This document shows positions 37,267 to 46,701 of a stretch of 64,000 nt of DNA, in pieces. Positions within the stretch are counted from its first letter, which is position 1, and each line of letters starts with the position of its first letter. Made by a program: the position numbers and the translations under genes. Source of the DNA: Bordetella genomosp. 7 (GTDB lineage Bacteria > Pseudomonadota > Gammaproteobacteria > Burkholderiales > Burkholderiaceae_B); the NCBI RefSeq assembly GCF_002261265.1, contig NZ_NEVK01000004.1, positions 62,001 through 126,000 of the forward strand. The letters are read 5' to 3'. A model generated the notes under the pieces. The model was not told the origin of the DNA. It searched no databases and worked only from the letters and a program-made list of their open reading frames with translations.

Positions 37267-40200
37267 ATGAACAAGACTTACCGAACGGTTTGGTGCGAAT
37301 CGACCGGCACTTATGTTGCTGTTGGCGAAAACGTCAAGGCCCGGGGCAAGCGTACGTCGGGTGCCCGGTTGCTGTCCCGTGCCGCTTTGGCGGTCTTGGC
37401 GGCGGGCGCGGCAGGCGTCTCGTACGCAGACGTGACGATTCCCGACAGTACCAACCCGGGCGGCTGGGACGGCAATCAAATTGTTTTCGATGGCGGCAGC
37501 GGCAGTATTGTGTTCAGCCAGGGCGGCACCGTAACCGGCCTGACCGACGCCACGCTGGACGCCGCCAGTACCGAGGCCGTGACCGGTCGCCAGGTTTACG
37601 CCGTCGACCAGAAGGCACAGGCCGCGCAGGATTCCGTCAATGCCCTGGACGCCAGTGCGGTGAAGTTCAATGCGGGCAAGACCGCCATCGACGTGCAGAA
37701 TGCCAGGATCACCAACTTGCAGAATGGCGCCGTGGCTGCGGGCAGCAAAGAAGCCGTCACCGGCGGCCAGCTTTTCACAGTGGACCAGAAGGCGCAGGCG
37801 GCGCAGTCCGCGATCACGACGCTGGATGCGAGCGCGGTGAAGTTCAACGCGGGCAAGACGGCCGTGGACTTGCAGAATGCCAGGATCACCAACCTGCAGA
37901 ACGGTTCGCTGGCCGCCGGCAGCAAAGAGGCCGTGACAGGGGGCCAACTGTTTGTGACCAACCAGGAAGTCAACACCATCAATCAGCATCTGGCCAAGCT
38001 CGGACTGGGCAGCGTTGCTGCGACGTACTCGGGAGTCAAATATTTTCGCGTCAAGTCCGCTGCGGCTGACGCGGCGGCCGACGGCCAGGAAGCCGTTGCC
38101 GTAGGGCCGGCGGCCAGCGCTGCCGGGGCTTCCAGCATCGCCATGGGCGATGGCGCCAGCACGCAGGCTGAAGGGGAAGGCGCCATCGCGATCGGCCGGC
38201 AGGCTGCCGCCGCCGGCAAGGGTACGGTTGCGCTTGGCGACGGGGCGCGGGTCGAATCGGAATTCGTGGAGGACGCACTGGCCATGGGCACGGACGCCGC
38301 GATAAGCGGCGACTACAGCAGCGGGGCTACGGCTATCGGTGCGCGGGCCGATGCCAGCGCCGCCAACGCGGTAGCCGTTGGGGCGGACGCCGCGGCATCC
38401 GGCACGAACTCGGTTGCGTTGGGCGCGGCCAGTGCGCAGGGCGGCAATGCGCTGGCTGCCGGCACCGGCGCGCAAGCGCATGCGGCCAACAGCATCGCGC
38501 TGGGCACCGGCGCGGGCGTCAATACCCTGGGAACCGCAGGCAATGACCGGACTTCGCACATTGCCATCGGCACCCGTGCGGGCCGGGACGTTGTGGGCAA
38601 TCAGACCATCGCGCTGGGCTACGAGGCCGGCTCGGGCGTGCAGGGCGACCAGAACATCGCGATCGGCTCGCAGGCCGGCGCCGGTGTAGACGGCGACCTG
38701 AACGTCGCTATTGGGTACCAGGCCAATCGCAACGCCAACGAGGTCGACCACGCGACGGCCGTGGGCTCGAACACCTACGCTGAGCGCGACGCGGCGGCCC
38801 TGGGCTACCAGGCCAGCGCGCAAGGCGAAGGCTCGGTCGCGCTGGGCACGCAGGCGCGCGTGACGAGCGGCCAGGGCGTCGCGCTGGGCAAGAATGCGGT
38901 TTCCGACGGAGCCGGCGTGGCGCTGGGCGCGAATTCGGCTGCGCTGGCCAGCGACGCCAACGGCGTGGGCTATCTGACCGGCAGCACTTTCCCCGGTGGC
39001 AGTGTGGTGTCGGTGGGCAATACCGCTACAGGCAGCAAGCGTCGCATTGTCAACGTGGCAGACGGGTCGGCGACCTACGACGCGGTCAACGTGGGGCAGC
39101 TGCGCAATGCGCAGCAAAAGGTCGCTGACCTGGTAGGTGGCCAGGTGGCGGTTGGACCCGACGGCGCCTACAGCGAAATCACCCTGGTGGACGCCGGAGG
39201 GGTGGAGCACAAGTACAACACCGTAGTCGACGCGCTGGGCGCTGTTACCAGCGGCGGCATCAGCGTGCTGCCGCCCGAAGCCGCCAAGTACAACGCGGAC
39301 GGCACACTGAATGTGGCGGCCGCCAAGAGCGCGGGCGAGGCCGTGAACCTGCAGCAATTGAACGAAACCATCGATGCCAATGCGGCTCGCTACTACAGCG
39401 TGAATTCCAGCCTGCCGGGCAATCGCGGCAATACGAGCGCAACCGGCTACGACGCCATGGCCATCGGCCCCGTGGCCAGCGCACTGGGCAATTCCTCGCT
39501 GGCGATGGGCCACCAGGCTTATTCCCAGTCTGACCGGGCAGTGGCGCTGGGCTACAACACCAATGCCCTGGGCGCCAATACGACGGTGGTAGGCAACAAC
39601 TCCTTTGCCTACGGCGAGAGCGGCGTGGCGATCGGCGACTCGGCGCGCAGCCAGGGAGACAACTCGATCGTCATCGGCACCAATGCCCAGGCCGACATCA
39701 AGAGCCCGGGCCAGACTGTCGACAACTCGGTCGTCATCGGCACAGAAGCAGAATCGACAGCCGACAATGGCGTGGCAATAGGCCAGAGCGCCCTTGCTTC
39801 CGATGTGCGCGGCATCGCCCAGGGTTATAACGCCGAAGCTTCGGCGCGCGATGCCACGGCCGTGGGCAGCAATGCCCATGCATCCGCGGCAGACGCGTCG
39901 GCCAGCGGCACGAATGCCATCGCATCGGGGGAAAGCGCCATCGCATCCGGCACGAACGCCAAGGGCTATGCACAGAACGGCATCGCGATGGGTCGTGGCG
40001 CGCAGGCAGGCCAGGCCGCGCCGCGCCCCGACGAGATCGCCAATAACGTCGATGCCATAGCCATCGGCACGGGCGCCCTGGCAAATGCGAAGAACGCGAC
40101 CTCGCTGGGCCGCGCCGCCAGCGCCACGGCAGAGCAGGCACTGGCAATTGGCGATGGTTCGGCAGTAAGCGGCAGGCAGGCCAGCGCGCTGGGCGCAGGC

Positions 40201-43191
40201 AATTCCGTCACCGCAGAGAAAGGCCTGGCGTTGGGCGCTGCCAATGCGATCAACGGCGCAGGATCCGGCGCCACGGGCAACAGCAATACGGTCAGCGGCA
40301 ATGACACCCAGGTGGTGGGCAACGCCAATCTGGTGGCGGCTGGCAATGCCGGTGCGTTCGGCAACGACAATACGCTGGGCAGCGCCGCCGCCGGAAGCCG
40401 CATCATCGGCAACGGCAACTCGCTGGCGGTGGCCGACGCGTTCATCATGGGCAACCGGGCCAGTGTCACTGTCGCGGGCGGCGTCGCCCTGGGCAGCGGC
40501 AGTCAATCGGCAGCGGGCGCCAACGTGATCGGCTATCAGCCCAATGGCAACGCCACGGCCGCCAACAATGCCATCGTCGCCACTCGCAGCACGACGGGCG
40601 CGGTGGCCGTGGGCGGCAACGGCACGCGACGCCAGATAACCGGCGTGGCGGCAGGTACCGCCGACACGGACGCGGTCAACGTCGCGCAACTGAAGGCAAC
40701 AGGGTGGAACGTGCGCACCGATGGCGATGCGGCGACCCACGTCAGCACCGGCCAGGGGAACACGGTAGATATCGGCCTGGCCAATGGCGAGAACAACCTT
40801 ACCGTTACGCGGACGTCGGCCAATGGCAATACCGTCATTGACTATGCGCTCAAGAAGAACCTCGATCTGGGCACGACGGGCAGCGTGAAGATGGGCGATA
40901 CGGTGATCAATAACGCCGGCGTGGCGGTGGGCCCGAACGTGGCCCTGGGCAACACGGGGCTGGTCATTGCCAATGGCCCCAGTGTGACAACCGGCGGCAT
41001 CAACGCGGGCGGCAAGACCATCACCAACGTGGCGGCGGGCGTCAATGGCACCGATGCGGTTAACGTGGATCAGCTCAAGGTCGTGGAGAACGTCGCCAAT
41101 GCGGGGTGGAACCTGACCGCCGAAGGCGGCAACCCATCCAATGTCGCGCCGGGCGCCACCGTGGACCTGGCATCCAGCGACGGCAACATCGTGATCAGCA
41201 AGGGCGCGGCCGACGCGGACGTGAAGTTTGCGCTGGCCGACCAGATCAACGTGTCCAACGTGACGGTGTCCAACAACCTGAGCGTGGGCGGCACGACCAA
41301 CCTGGGCAACAACACGCTGGTGGTCAGGCCGGGCGAGCTCGCCGTGGGTGGCAACACCACGGTGAACATGGGCGGCAACAAGGTCACCAATGTGGCCCGG
41401 GGCGAGGCGGGCACCGACGCGGTGAACGTGGACCAGCTGACCGAACTGGCCAACAGGCCGCTGAGCTTTACGGCCGACGCGGGCGCCCCGCTGGAACGCA
41501 AACTCGGCGAGGCGGTATCGTTTACCGGCGCGGATGCGAATATCCGTACCGAGACTACCGCAGGCGGCGTGAAGATCGCGCTGGCCCGCAACCTGGACCT
41601 GGGGCCAGACGGCAGTATCAAGCTCGGCGATGCCACCCTGGCGTCCAGCGGGCTGACTATCACAGGCGGCCCCAGCATCACCCATAGCGGCATCGACGCA
41701 GGCGGCAGCGCCATCGTCAATGTGGCGGCGGGGGTGAACGACACCGATGCCGTCAACGTCAGCCAGCTCAAGGGCATTGAAAATGTTGCGCGTACGGGAT
41801 GGCAGTTGTCGGTCAACGGGAACGCGGCGGGCGACCAGACGCAGGTCAAGCCTGGCGAAGTGGTCGACTTCGCCAACGACGACGGCAACGTGGTCATCGC
41901 CAAGAACGGCAATGACGTCAAGGTAAACCTGAATCCCGACTTGGTCGTCGACTCCGTTACGGCAGGCGACACCGTACTCGATGACAGCGGGGTGAAGGTC
42001 GGAGACGACGTCACCTTGACTGCCGCGGGCCTCGGTGTAGGCAGCAACGTGTTCGTCGGCAATGACGGGCTGCGCGCCGGCAATGTCATCATCTCGGCCA
42101 GCACCGGCATCAACGCCGGTGGGTTCAAGATCACCAATGTCGCGGCCGGCACCGATCCCACCGACGCGGTCAACGTCAGCCAGCTGCGCGACGTTGAGCA
42201 GAACGTCTCCGACCTGAACGATCGCGCCGTGAAGTATGACGGCAACATCGGTGATCCGAAGAGCTCGATTACGCTCGAGGGCGACGTCTCGACCGATGGC
42301 GGCAAGACCGGCGGCACGAAGATCACGAATCTGGCCCAGGGCGAGATTTCGGAAACCAGTACCGATGCGGTGAACGGCGCTCAACTGCACGAGCAGGGCA
42401 CGCAGGTGGCCGATGCGCTGGGCGGCAATTCGAAATATGAAAACGGCAAGCTGGTGACGGAACTGAACGTGGGCAGTAAGACCTACAACAATGTCAACGA
42501 CGCCCTGAACGGCGTAAACAACGACCTGACGGACAAGATCGAGAACGTCGAGCAAATCGCCAACGCCGGCTGGCAGATCGAAGCCAATGGCGACGGAGCC
42601 TCCAAGGTTGCGCCAGGCAAGACGGTCGAATTCGTCAACGGCGACAACGTCGAGATCACCCGCAGTACCTCGGCGGACGGCAACAACACGATCAAGGTAA
42701 GCATGTCGCAAGACATCACGGTCAATTCGGTTACGGCCAAGGAAGTCAAGGCCGATACGGTAAGAGCCAAGGAAGTCGCGATCGAGAACGGCCCCACGAT
42801 CAATCAGGGCGGCATCAACATGAACAATAAAAAGATCACCAATGTCGCCGCCGGCACGGCGCCTACCGATGCGGTCAACCTGGGCCAGCTGCAGTCGGCC
42901 ACCGGCAGCCTGCAGAACCAGATCAACCAGGTCAAGGGCGACATGAGCCGGCTGAACAACAAGCTCAGTGCTGGGGTAGCGGCGGCCATGGCGACCGCCG
43001 GTCTTCCGCAGGCGTACTTGCCCGGCAAGAGCATGGCGGCGGTCGCGGGCGGAACCTATAACGGCGAATCGGGCTTTGCCTTGGGCGTTTCAACCGTATC
43101 CGACAACGGCAAGTGGGTACTGAAGCTGTCGGGCAATACCAACTCGCGTGGCGATTATGGCGGCGCGGTAGGGGTGGGCTACCAATGGTAA
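37267..43191 (+). CDS. YadA-type trimeric autotransporter adhesin
   Basis: A 1974-residue surface adhesin of the trimeric autotransporter (type Vc) class. It begins with an extended signal peptide region (MNKTYRTVWCESTGTYVAV) and a hydrophobic core ending near VSYA at residue 54. Residues 105-240 hold imperfect repeats of about 55 residues. Two YadA-like heads with AIG/AVG-type repeats cover about 275-570 and 727-1118. Neck motifs such as TDAVNVDQL recur at least six times between 1134 and 1880. The C-terminal 70 residues form the membrane anchor, which ends in aromatic Trp. Three copies make one pore and pass the stalk outward. Two lipoprotein genes follow. Confidence 0.93.
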   Translation: MNKTYRTVWCESTGTYVAVGENVKARGKRTSGARLLSRAALAVLAAGAAGVSYADVTIPDSTNPGGWDGNQIVFDGGSGSIVFSQGGTVTGLTDATLDAASTEAVTGRQVYAVDQKAQAAQDSVNALDASAVKFNAGKTAIDVQNARITNLQNGAVAAGSKEAVTGGQLFTVDQKAQAAQSAITTLDASAVKFNAGKTAVDLQNARITNLQNGSLAAGSKEAVTGGQLFVTNQEVNTINQHLAKLGLGSVAATYSGVKYFRVKSAAADAAADGQEAVAVGPAASAAGASSIAMGDGASTQAEGEGAIAIGRQAAAAGKGTVALGDGARVESEFVEDALAMGTDAAISGDYSSGATAIGARADASAANAVAVGADAAASGTNSVALGAASAQGGNALAAGTGAQAHAANSIALGTGAGVNTLGTAGNDRTSHIAIGTRAGRDVVGNQTIALGYEAGSGVQGDQNIAIGSQAGAGVDGDLNVAIGYQANRNANEVDHATAVGSNTYAERDAAALGYQASAQGEGSVALGTQARVTSGQGVALGKNAVSDGAGVALGANSAALASDANGVGYLTGSTFPGGSVVSVGNTATGSKRRIVNVADGSATYDAVNVGQLRNAQQKVADLVGGQVAVGPDGAYSEITLVDAGGVEHKYNTVVDALGAVTSGGISVLPPEAAKYNADGTLNVAAAKSAGEAVNLQQLNETIDANAARYYSVNSSLPGNRGNTSATGYDAMAIGPVASALGNSSLAMGHQAYSQSDRAVALGYNTNALGANTTVVGNNSFAYGESGVAIGDSARSQGDNSIVIGTNAQADIKSPGQTVDNSVVIGTEAESTADNGVAIGQSALASDVRGIAQGYNAEASARDATAVGSNAHASAADASASGTNAIASGESAIASGTNAKGYAQNGIAMGRGAQAGQAAPRPDEIANNVDAIAIGTGALANAKNATSLGRAASATAEQALAIGDGSAVSGRQASALGAGNSVTAEKGLALGAANAINGAGSGATGNSNTVSGNDTQVVGNANLVAAGNAGAFGNDNTLGSAAAGSRIIGNGNSLAVADAFIMGNRASVTVAGGVALGSGSQSAAGANVIGYQPNGNATAANNAIVATRSTTGAVAVGGNGTRRQITGVAAGTADTDAVNVAQLKATGWNVRTDGDAATHVSTGQGNTVDIGLANGENNLTVTRTSANGNTVIDYALKKNLDLGTTGSVKMGDTVINNAGVAVGPNVALGNTGLVIANGPSVTTGGINAGGKTITNVAAGVNGTDAVNVDQLKVVENVANAGWNLTAEGGNPSNVAPGATVDLASSDGNIVISKGAADADVKFALADQINVSNVTVSNNLSVGGTTNLGNNTLVVRPGELAVGGNTTVNMGGNKVTNVARGEAGTDAVNVDQLTELANRPLSFTADAGAPLERKLGEAVSFTGADANIRTETTAGGVKIALARNLDLGPDGSIKLGDATLASSGLTITGGPSITHSGIDAGGSAIVNVAAGVNDTDAVNVSQLKGIENVARTGWQLSVNGNAAGDQTQVKPGEVVDFANDDGNVVIAKNGNDVKVNLNPDLVVDSVTAGDTVLDDSGVKVGDDVTLTAAGLGVGSNVFVGNDGLRAGNVIISASTGINAGGFKITNVAAGTDPTDAVNVSQLRDVEQNVSDLNDRAVKYDGNIGDPKSSITLEGDVSTDGGKTGGTKITNLAQGEISETSTDAVNGAQLHEQGTQVADALGGNSKYENGKLVTELNVGSKTYNNVNDALNGVNNDLTDKIENVEQIANAGWQIEANGDGASKVAPGKTVEFVNGDNVEITRSTSADGNNTIKVSMSQDITVNSVTAKEVKADTVRAKEVAIENGPTINQGGINMNNKKITNVAAGTAPTDAVNLGQLQSATGSLQNQINQVKGDMSRLNNKLSAGVAAAMATAGLPQAYLPGKSMAAVAGGTYNGESGFALGVSTVSDNGKWVLKLSGNTNSRGDYGGAVGVGYQW

Positions 43192-43294
43192 GCCGGGCCA
43201 GGACGTGACCCCGGTGCGGCCGCCCGGGGCCGCCGCGATCGCCTTCGCACGGCGCGGCGGATATGAGCCACACTCGATCTCAAAGGAACAATGC

Positions 43295-43834
43295 ATGAAA
43301 ACCGCTACTACCCCCCGCACGACGTGGCTTGCCTGCGGCGCAGCCGCCGTGTTGCTGGCCGGATGCGGCACGTTGAGCAATGTCAGCCGCGACGGCACGA
43401 CGCAGCAGCCAGTTTTTCCGGATCGCGCCAAGGTCGCGCTCGAATCCGGCACATATCCCAATCTGCAGAATCTTGCCCAGCTGCAGCCGGGCGCGACCCG
43501 CGACCAGGTATACGATCTTGTCGGCCGTCCGCATTTCGCCGAAGGCTTCCAGGTGCGCGAGTGGGACTACCTGTTCCACTTCCATACCCCACAGGGCGTG
43601 CGCACTTGCCAATTCAAAGTGCTGTTCGACGATGACAAGATCGCACGCAGCTTCTATTGGGCGCCAGACGACTGCCGCCCCACAGGCGCGGCCGCCAGGC
43701 TTTCATCCCGGAATTTCACTTTGGGCAGCGATGTGTCGTTCGGGTTCGGCGGCGCGACGCTCGCGCCGGCCGGACAGACTCGCATTGCCGAAATCGCCAC
43801 CGCTCTGCAGCGCGCGGGGACGGTCGAGCGATAA
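43295..43834 (+). CDS. TpgA-like lipoprotein (BamE-like domain, truncated OmpA-like tail)
   Basis: A 179-residue lipoprotein with lipobox LLAGC at about residue 21. Residues 45-120 match the SmpA/OmlA/BamE domain (LQPGATRDQVYDLVGRPHF, then VREWDYLFHF). The last 40 residues (SRNFTLGSDVSFGFGGATLA) look like the first strand and helix of an OmpA-type peptidoglycan-binding domain, but the protein stops before the binding motif. The BamE plus OmpA layout matches TpgA, the partner of the Acinetobacter autotransporter Ata, here also next to an autotransporter gene. Missing residues mean peptidoglycan binding is doubtful. No frameshift continuing the domain was found. Confidence 0.8.
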   Translation: MKTATTPRTTWLACGAAAVLLAGCGTLSNVSRDGTTQQPVFPDRAKVALESGTYPNLQNLAQLQPGATRDQVYDLVGRPHFAEGFQVREWDYLFHFHTPQGVRTCQFKVLFDDDKIARSFYWAPDDCRPTGAAARLSSRNFTLGSDVSFGFGGATLAPAGQTRIAEIATALQRAGTVER

Positions 43835-43845
43835 GGGGCTGTTTG

Positions 43846-44409
43846 ATGAAAACCACCTTCGCACGACGATTGACGAGCAGCGTGGCTGCTGCAATAGGGC
43901 TGATCGCGCTCACGGCATGCCAGCACGCCGCGCCGCCTCGCGGCGACCGCGTGGCTGCAGCAACGCAAGCCGCAACCCCCGCCGGCAGCACGGCGGGCGG
44001 CGCGGCGATGGCGCAACCCGCGGTCAATGGGGCGCCTGTCGTGACGTTTCACCTGGCGCAACTGCAACCCGCCGAGGGCCTGGCGCGTGTGCAGCCGAAT
44101 CCCCAGGTCAGCCTGTACGCGGCGCGCCAGCCGGTGTTCACACAGGCCGACCTGCGCCAGGTGATTCCCGTCCAAGACAGTCGGGGCCAGGTATTTCTGC
44201 GCTTTGAATTCAATCAGCGCGGGTCGGAAAAACTGGCGCAGGTGACAAGGGCCGCTATCGGCAACTACTTGCTGCTAAGCATCCGCGGCAGACTGGTGGC
44301 TATTCCGCGCATCCAGACGGCACATGAAGACGGCTCATTCCCGGTGCCATTTGACAGCGTGGAAGAGGCGCAATCGGTGGTCCGGCTGCTGCGCCAGGCT
44401 GCGGGCTGA
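43846..44409 (+). CDS. Lipoprotein with SecD P1-head-like domain
   Basis: A 187-residue predicted lipoprotein (GLIALTACQ lipobox near residue 26). The C-terminal half resembles the P1 head subdomain of SecD: FEFNQRGSEKLAQVTRAAIG is followed by LLLSIRGRLVAIPRIQ and then SVEEAQSVVRLLRQAAG. SecD uses this part to bind translocating proteins in the periplasm. This protein has no membrane channel part, so it may be an outer-membrane chaperone-like factor. The gene starts 11 bp after the TpgA-like gene, implying co-expression. Any action on the autotransporter is inferred. Confidence 0.78.
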   Translation: MKTTFARRLTSSVAAAIGLIALTACQHAAPPRGDRVAAATQAATPAGSTAGGAAMAQPAVNGAPVVTFHLAQLQPAEGLARVQPNPQVSLYAARQPVFTQADLRQVIPVQDSRGQVFLRFEFNQRGSEKLAQVTRAAIGNYLLLSIRGRLVAIPRIQTAHEDGSFPVPFDSVEEAQSVVRLLRQAAG

Positions 44410-44445
44410 ACAAGCCGCCGAGCCCGCCCGGCGACCCGTTCTTCG

Positions 44446-45966
44446 CTATTGCTTCAGTCCGAGCCGGCGCGCCAGCTTGTGCAGGTTGCTCGAATCGATG
44501 TCCAGCGCGCGCGCCGCCCGCGCCCAATTGCCGCCATGGCGAGCCAGCGCTACACGGATGCTTGCCCGTTGCGCGTCGTCGACCGCCTGGCGCAGGGTCA
44601 GGCCCTCGGCGGCCTCGACGACCCCTGGCGCGGGCAGGGCGGGCGAGGGCGGCGGGCCGTCCAGGTCCAGCAGCCCGGCTTCCAGGGTAACGATTTCATT
44701 GGCGCGCAAGCCGCGACTCACCGCCTTGATGGTGGCGCGGCTGATCACATGTTCCAGTTCGCGCACATTGCCCGGCCATCGATAGCGGCGCAGTGCGTCC
44801 TGGGCTGTGCCCGAAAGCCTCAGGCTGCGCAACCCGAGACGGGCGCGGTTGATTTCCAGGAAGCGGCCGGCCAGCAACAACACATCATCGCCGCGATCGC
44901 GCAAAGGAGGGATGGGGATGGGGTATACCGAAAGGCGATGATAAAGGTCCGCACGGAATGCGCCTACGCTGACCAGGTCGCGCAAGTTGCGATTGGTGGC
45001 CGCCACGATACGAACATCGACATGGCGCGGCCGATCGTCGCCCAGGCGCTGGATCTCGCCGTTCTGCAGGACGCGCAGCAATTTCGCCTGCACCGGCAAC
45101 GGCAGCTCGCCCACTTCGTCCAGGAACAGCGTGCCGTGGTTGGCGGCCTCGAAACGGCCCGGCCGTTCCGTGATGGCGCCCGAGAACGCGCCTTTGGCGT
45201 GGCCGAACAATTCGCTTTCTGCCAGCGATTCCGGCAGCGCCGCGCAATTTACATGCACCAGCGGACGTGCGTGCCGCCGAGACAAGCGGTGCAGCCGATG
45301 CGCAAACAGTTCCTTGCCCACCCCTGTTTCGCCCAGGAGCAGCACGGGCAATTCGGAATCGGCCACCACTTGCAGCTCATGCAGCAGGTGGGCAATGGCG
45401 GGGCTTTGTCCCAACACTTCTGCGGCGGCCACATTCGCGGCGGCATCGCCGGCTGCCGGCCCGCGCACAGCCCGCAGCGCGCGGATCTCCGCTTCCAGGC
45501 GCGTGGTACGCACGGCGGCTTCCACAAGCGTGGCCAGGCGCTGCAGCTCGGCGCGCGCCTCTGCGCCGAAGGCGCCTACCTGCAAGGCGTCCAAAGTCAG
45601 CACACCCCATGGCTGGCCCTCTATATGCAGGCTGACGCCCATACAGTCGTGCACCGGTAATGGGCCTGGCACATCAGCCAGCAGGCCGTCGTATGGGTCG
45701 GGCAGGTCGCTGTCGTGGTGAAAGCAAGTAACGGTGCGCCGGCTGAGAATGGCAGCCAGCCGGGGATGCTGGCTGACCGCATACCGGCGGCCCAGCGCGT
45801 CCTGCACCAGGCCGTCCACCGCGACGGGCCGCAGGTGATCTTCTTCAAGCCGCAGCAAAGCCACGGCGCCGCAGCCGAAATGTGCGCGCAGGCTGGATAC
45901 CAGCCGTTGCGAGCGCACGGCGGGGGGCAAATCGGCAACCAGATCCGCGATCAATAGCGTTTCCAT
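44446..45966 (-). CDS. norR: NorR, nitric-oxide-responsive sigma-54 activator
   Basis: A 506-residue enhancer-binding protein. An N-terminal GAF domain (in NorR it binds NO through a mononuclear iron) is followed by an AAA+ domain. Visible are Walker A ([12 protein letters not shown]), Walker B ([10 protein letters not shown]), and the sigma-54 contact loop, here GAFSGA instead of the usual GAFTGA. A Fis-type HTH closes the protein ([20 protein letters not shown]). It is divergent from a hemerythrin gene with three NorR-type sites between them. In Ralstonia, NorR activates norAB by the same logic. Confidence 0.9.
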   Translation of the reverse strand: METLLIADLVADLPPAVRSQRLVSSLRAHFGCGAVALLRLEEDHLRPVAVDGLVQDALGRRYAVSQHPRLAAILSRRTVTCFHHDSDLPDPYDGLLADVPGPLPVHDCMGVSLHIEGQPWGVLTLDALQVGAFGAEARAELQRLATLVEAAVRTTRLEAEIRALRAVRGPAAGDAAANVAAAEVLGQSPAIAHLLHELQVVADSELPVLLLGETGVGKELFAHRLHRLSRRHARPLVHVNCAALPESLAESELFGHAKGAFSGAITERPGRFEAANHGTLFLDEVGELPLPVQAKLLRVLQNGEIQRLGDDRPRHVDVRIVAATNRNLRDLVSVGAFRADLYHRLSVYPIPIPPLRDRGDDVLLLAGRFLEINRARLGLRSLRLSGTAQDALRRYRWPGNVRELEHVISRATIKAVSRGLRANEIVTLEAGLLDLDGPPPSPALPAPGVVEAAEGLTLRQAVDDAQRASIRVALARHGGNWARAARALDIDSSNLHKLARRLGLKQ

Positions 45967-45969
45967 AAG

Positions 45970-46027
45970 GGTGAAGTCTACCCTGATGGGGTATCAAAAA
46001 CCCTGAGCGAGGCGGGTATTTTTGACC
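45970..46027. promoter_or_regulatory. Three NorR binding sites (GGT-N7-ACC)
   Basis: Three exact GGT-N7-ACC palindromes lie at 45970-45982, 45990-46002 and 46015-46027. Three such sites upstream of norA are the known NorR arrangement in Ralstonia. The first begins 4 bp from the norR start codon, so NorR may also repress its own gene. This is a strong functional link between norR and the hemerythrin gene. Confidence 0.9.
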
Positions 46028-46066
46028 GTATTGGAACTTTCCTCTTGATTTTCCAGGAGATTTTCC

Positions 46067-46082
46067 TGGCATGGCGTTCGCT
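46067..46082 (+). promoter_or_regulatory. Sigma-54-type promoter of the hemerythrin gene
   Basis: The sequence TGGCATGGCGTTCGCT fits the -24/-12 pattern with GG and GC 12 bp apart, with two departures from consensus (TGGCAC and TTGC). It is 33 bp upstream of the start codon and 40 bp downstream of the last NorR site, as expected for a NorR-activated promoter. Confidence 0.75.
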
Positions 46083-46114
46083 ATAGCGTAGAGGCAATTT
46101 CTGACGGAGTTTTC

Positions 46115-46630
46115 ATGAACCAAGCCGCTGATCTCATTTCCACTCCCACCGCCGAACAATGGTCCAATGCCCCCCTGGCCGAGCTGGTTGCGCACATTCT
46201 GCAGCGCTATCACGAGCGCCATCGCGAGCAACTGCGCCTGGCCATCGAACTCGCGCTGAAAGTCGAGCAGGTGCATGACGACCATGCCGATTGCCCGCAG
46301 GGCCTCGCCGAGCACTTGCACGATATGTTGCAAGAGCTCGAAAGCCATATGCGCAAGGAAGAACAGGTACTGTTTCCGCTCATCACCCAGGGCCGCGGCC
46401 CGCAGGCGGGCGCTCCCATTACCGTCATGCGCATGGAACACGACCAGCATGCCGATGCATTGGTGCGCCTGGACAGGCTTACCGGCGGCCTGAACCTGCC
46501 CGCCGGCGCATGCGGCACATGGACCAGGCTATACGACGAGCTGCGAACCTTCAAGCAAGACCTGGTCGACCATATCCGTCTGGAAAATACCGTGCTGTTT
46601 CCCAATGCATTGAATGGGCGCACGGCCTGA
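46115..46630 (+). CDS. norA: Hemerythrin-domain protein, NorA/YtfE-like
   Basis: A 171-residue di-iron protein. Histidine and acidic ligands fit hemerythrin spacing: HILQRYHERHREQL (two His), EQVHDDHADC, ELESHMRKEEQVLFPL, RMEHDQHADALV and DHIRLENTVLFP. It lacks the N-terminal ScdA-type domain of E. coli YtfE. Relatives act in repair of nitrosative damage to iron centres or bind NO. NorR sites and a sigma-54 promoter precede it. norB, the NO reductase gene that usually accompanies norA in Ralstonia, is absent from this window. Confidence 0.88.
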   Translation: MNQAADLISTPTAEQWSNAPLAELVAHILQRYHERHREQLRLAIELALKVEQVHDDHADCPQGLAEHLHDMLQELESHMRKEEQVLFPLITQGRGPQAGAPITVMRMEHDQHADALVRLDRLTGGLNLPAGACGTWTRLYDELRTFKQDLVDHIRLENTVLFPNALNGRTA

Positions 46631-46644
46631 CCACGCAAAAGGAA

Positions 46645-46685
46645 GCCGGCGCCTGCCCGGTTCATGAACCGGATCAGGCGCCGGC
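46645..46685. terminator. Composite hairpin between norA and the Bug gene
   Basis: An 11-bp perfect outer stem (GCCGGCGCCTG with CAGGCGCCGGC) encloses a second palindrome, CCGGTTCATGAACCGG. It sits between two convergent genes. There is no T-run, so it may stop transcription only partly or with help. Confidence 0.6.
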
Positions 46686-46701
46686 AGGCAGCGTGGCAGT
46701 C

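Noticed and set aside
37204-42711. A frame of about 1800 codons antisense to the autotransporter gene
   Set aside because: Its composition mirrors the repetitive sense repeats, and no domain or ribosome site supports it.
43216-43233. A short GC hairpin after the autotransporter stop as a terminator
   Set aside because: Six-bp GC stem without a T-run; downstream lipoprotein genes probably need read-through, so I did not list it.
43835-44409. Frameshift hypothesis that the missing OmpA-like half continues after the TpgA-like stop
   Set aside because: None of the downstream frames shows the NxxLSxxRA-type motif or GHTD block; a new lipoprotein signal starts 11 bp later.
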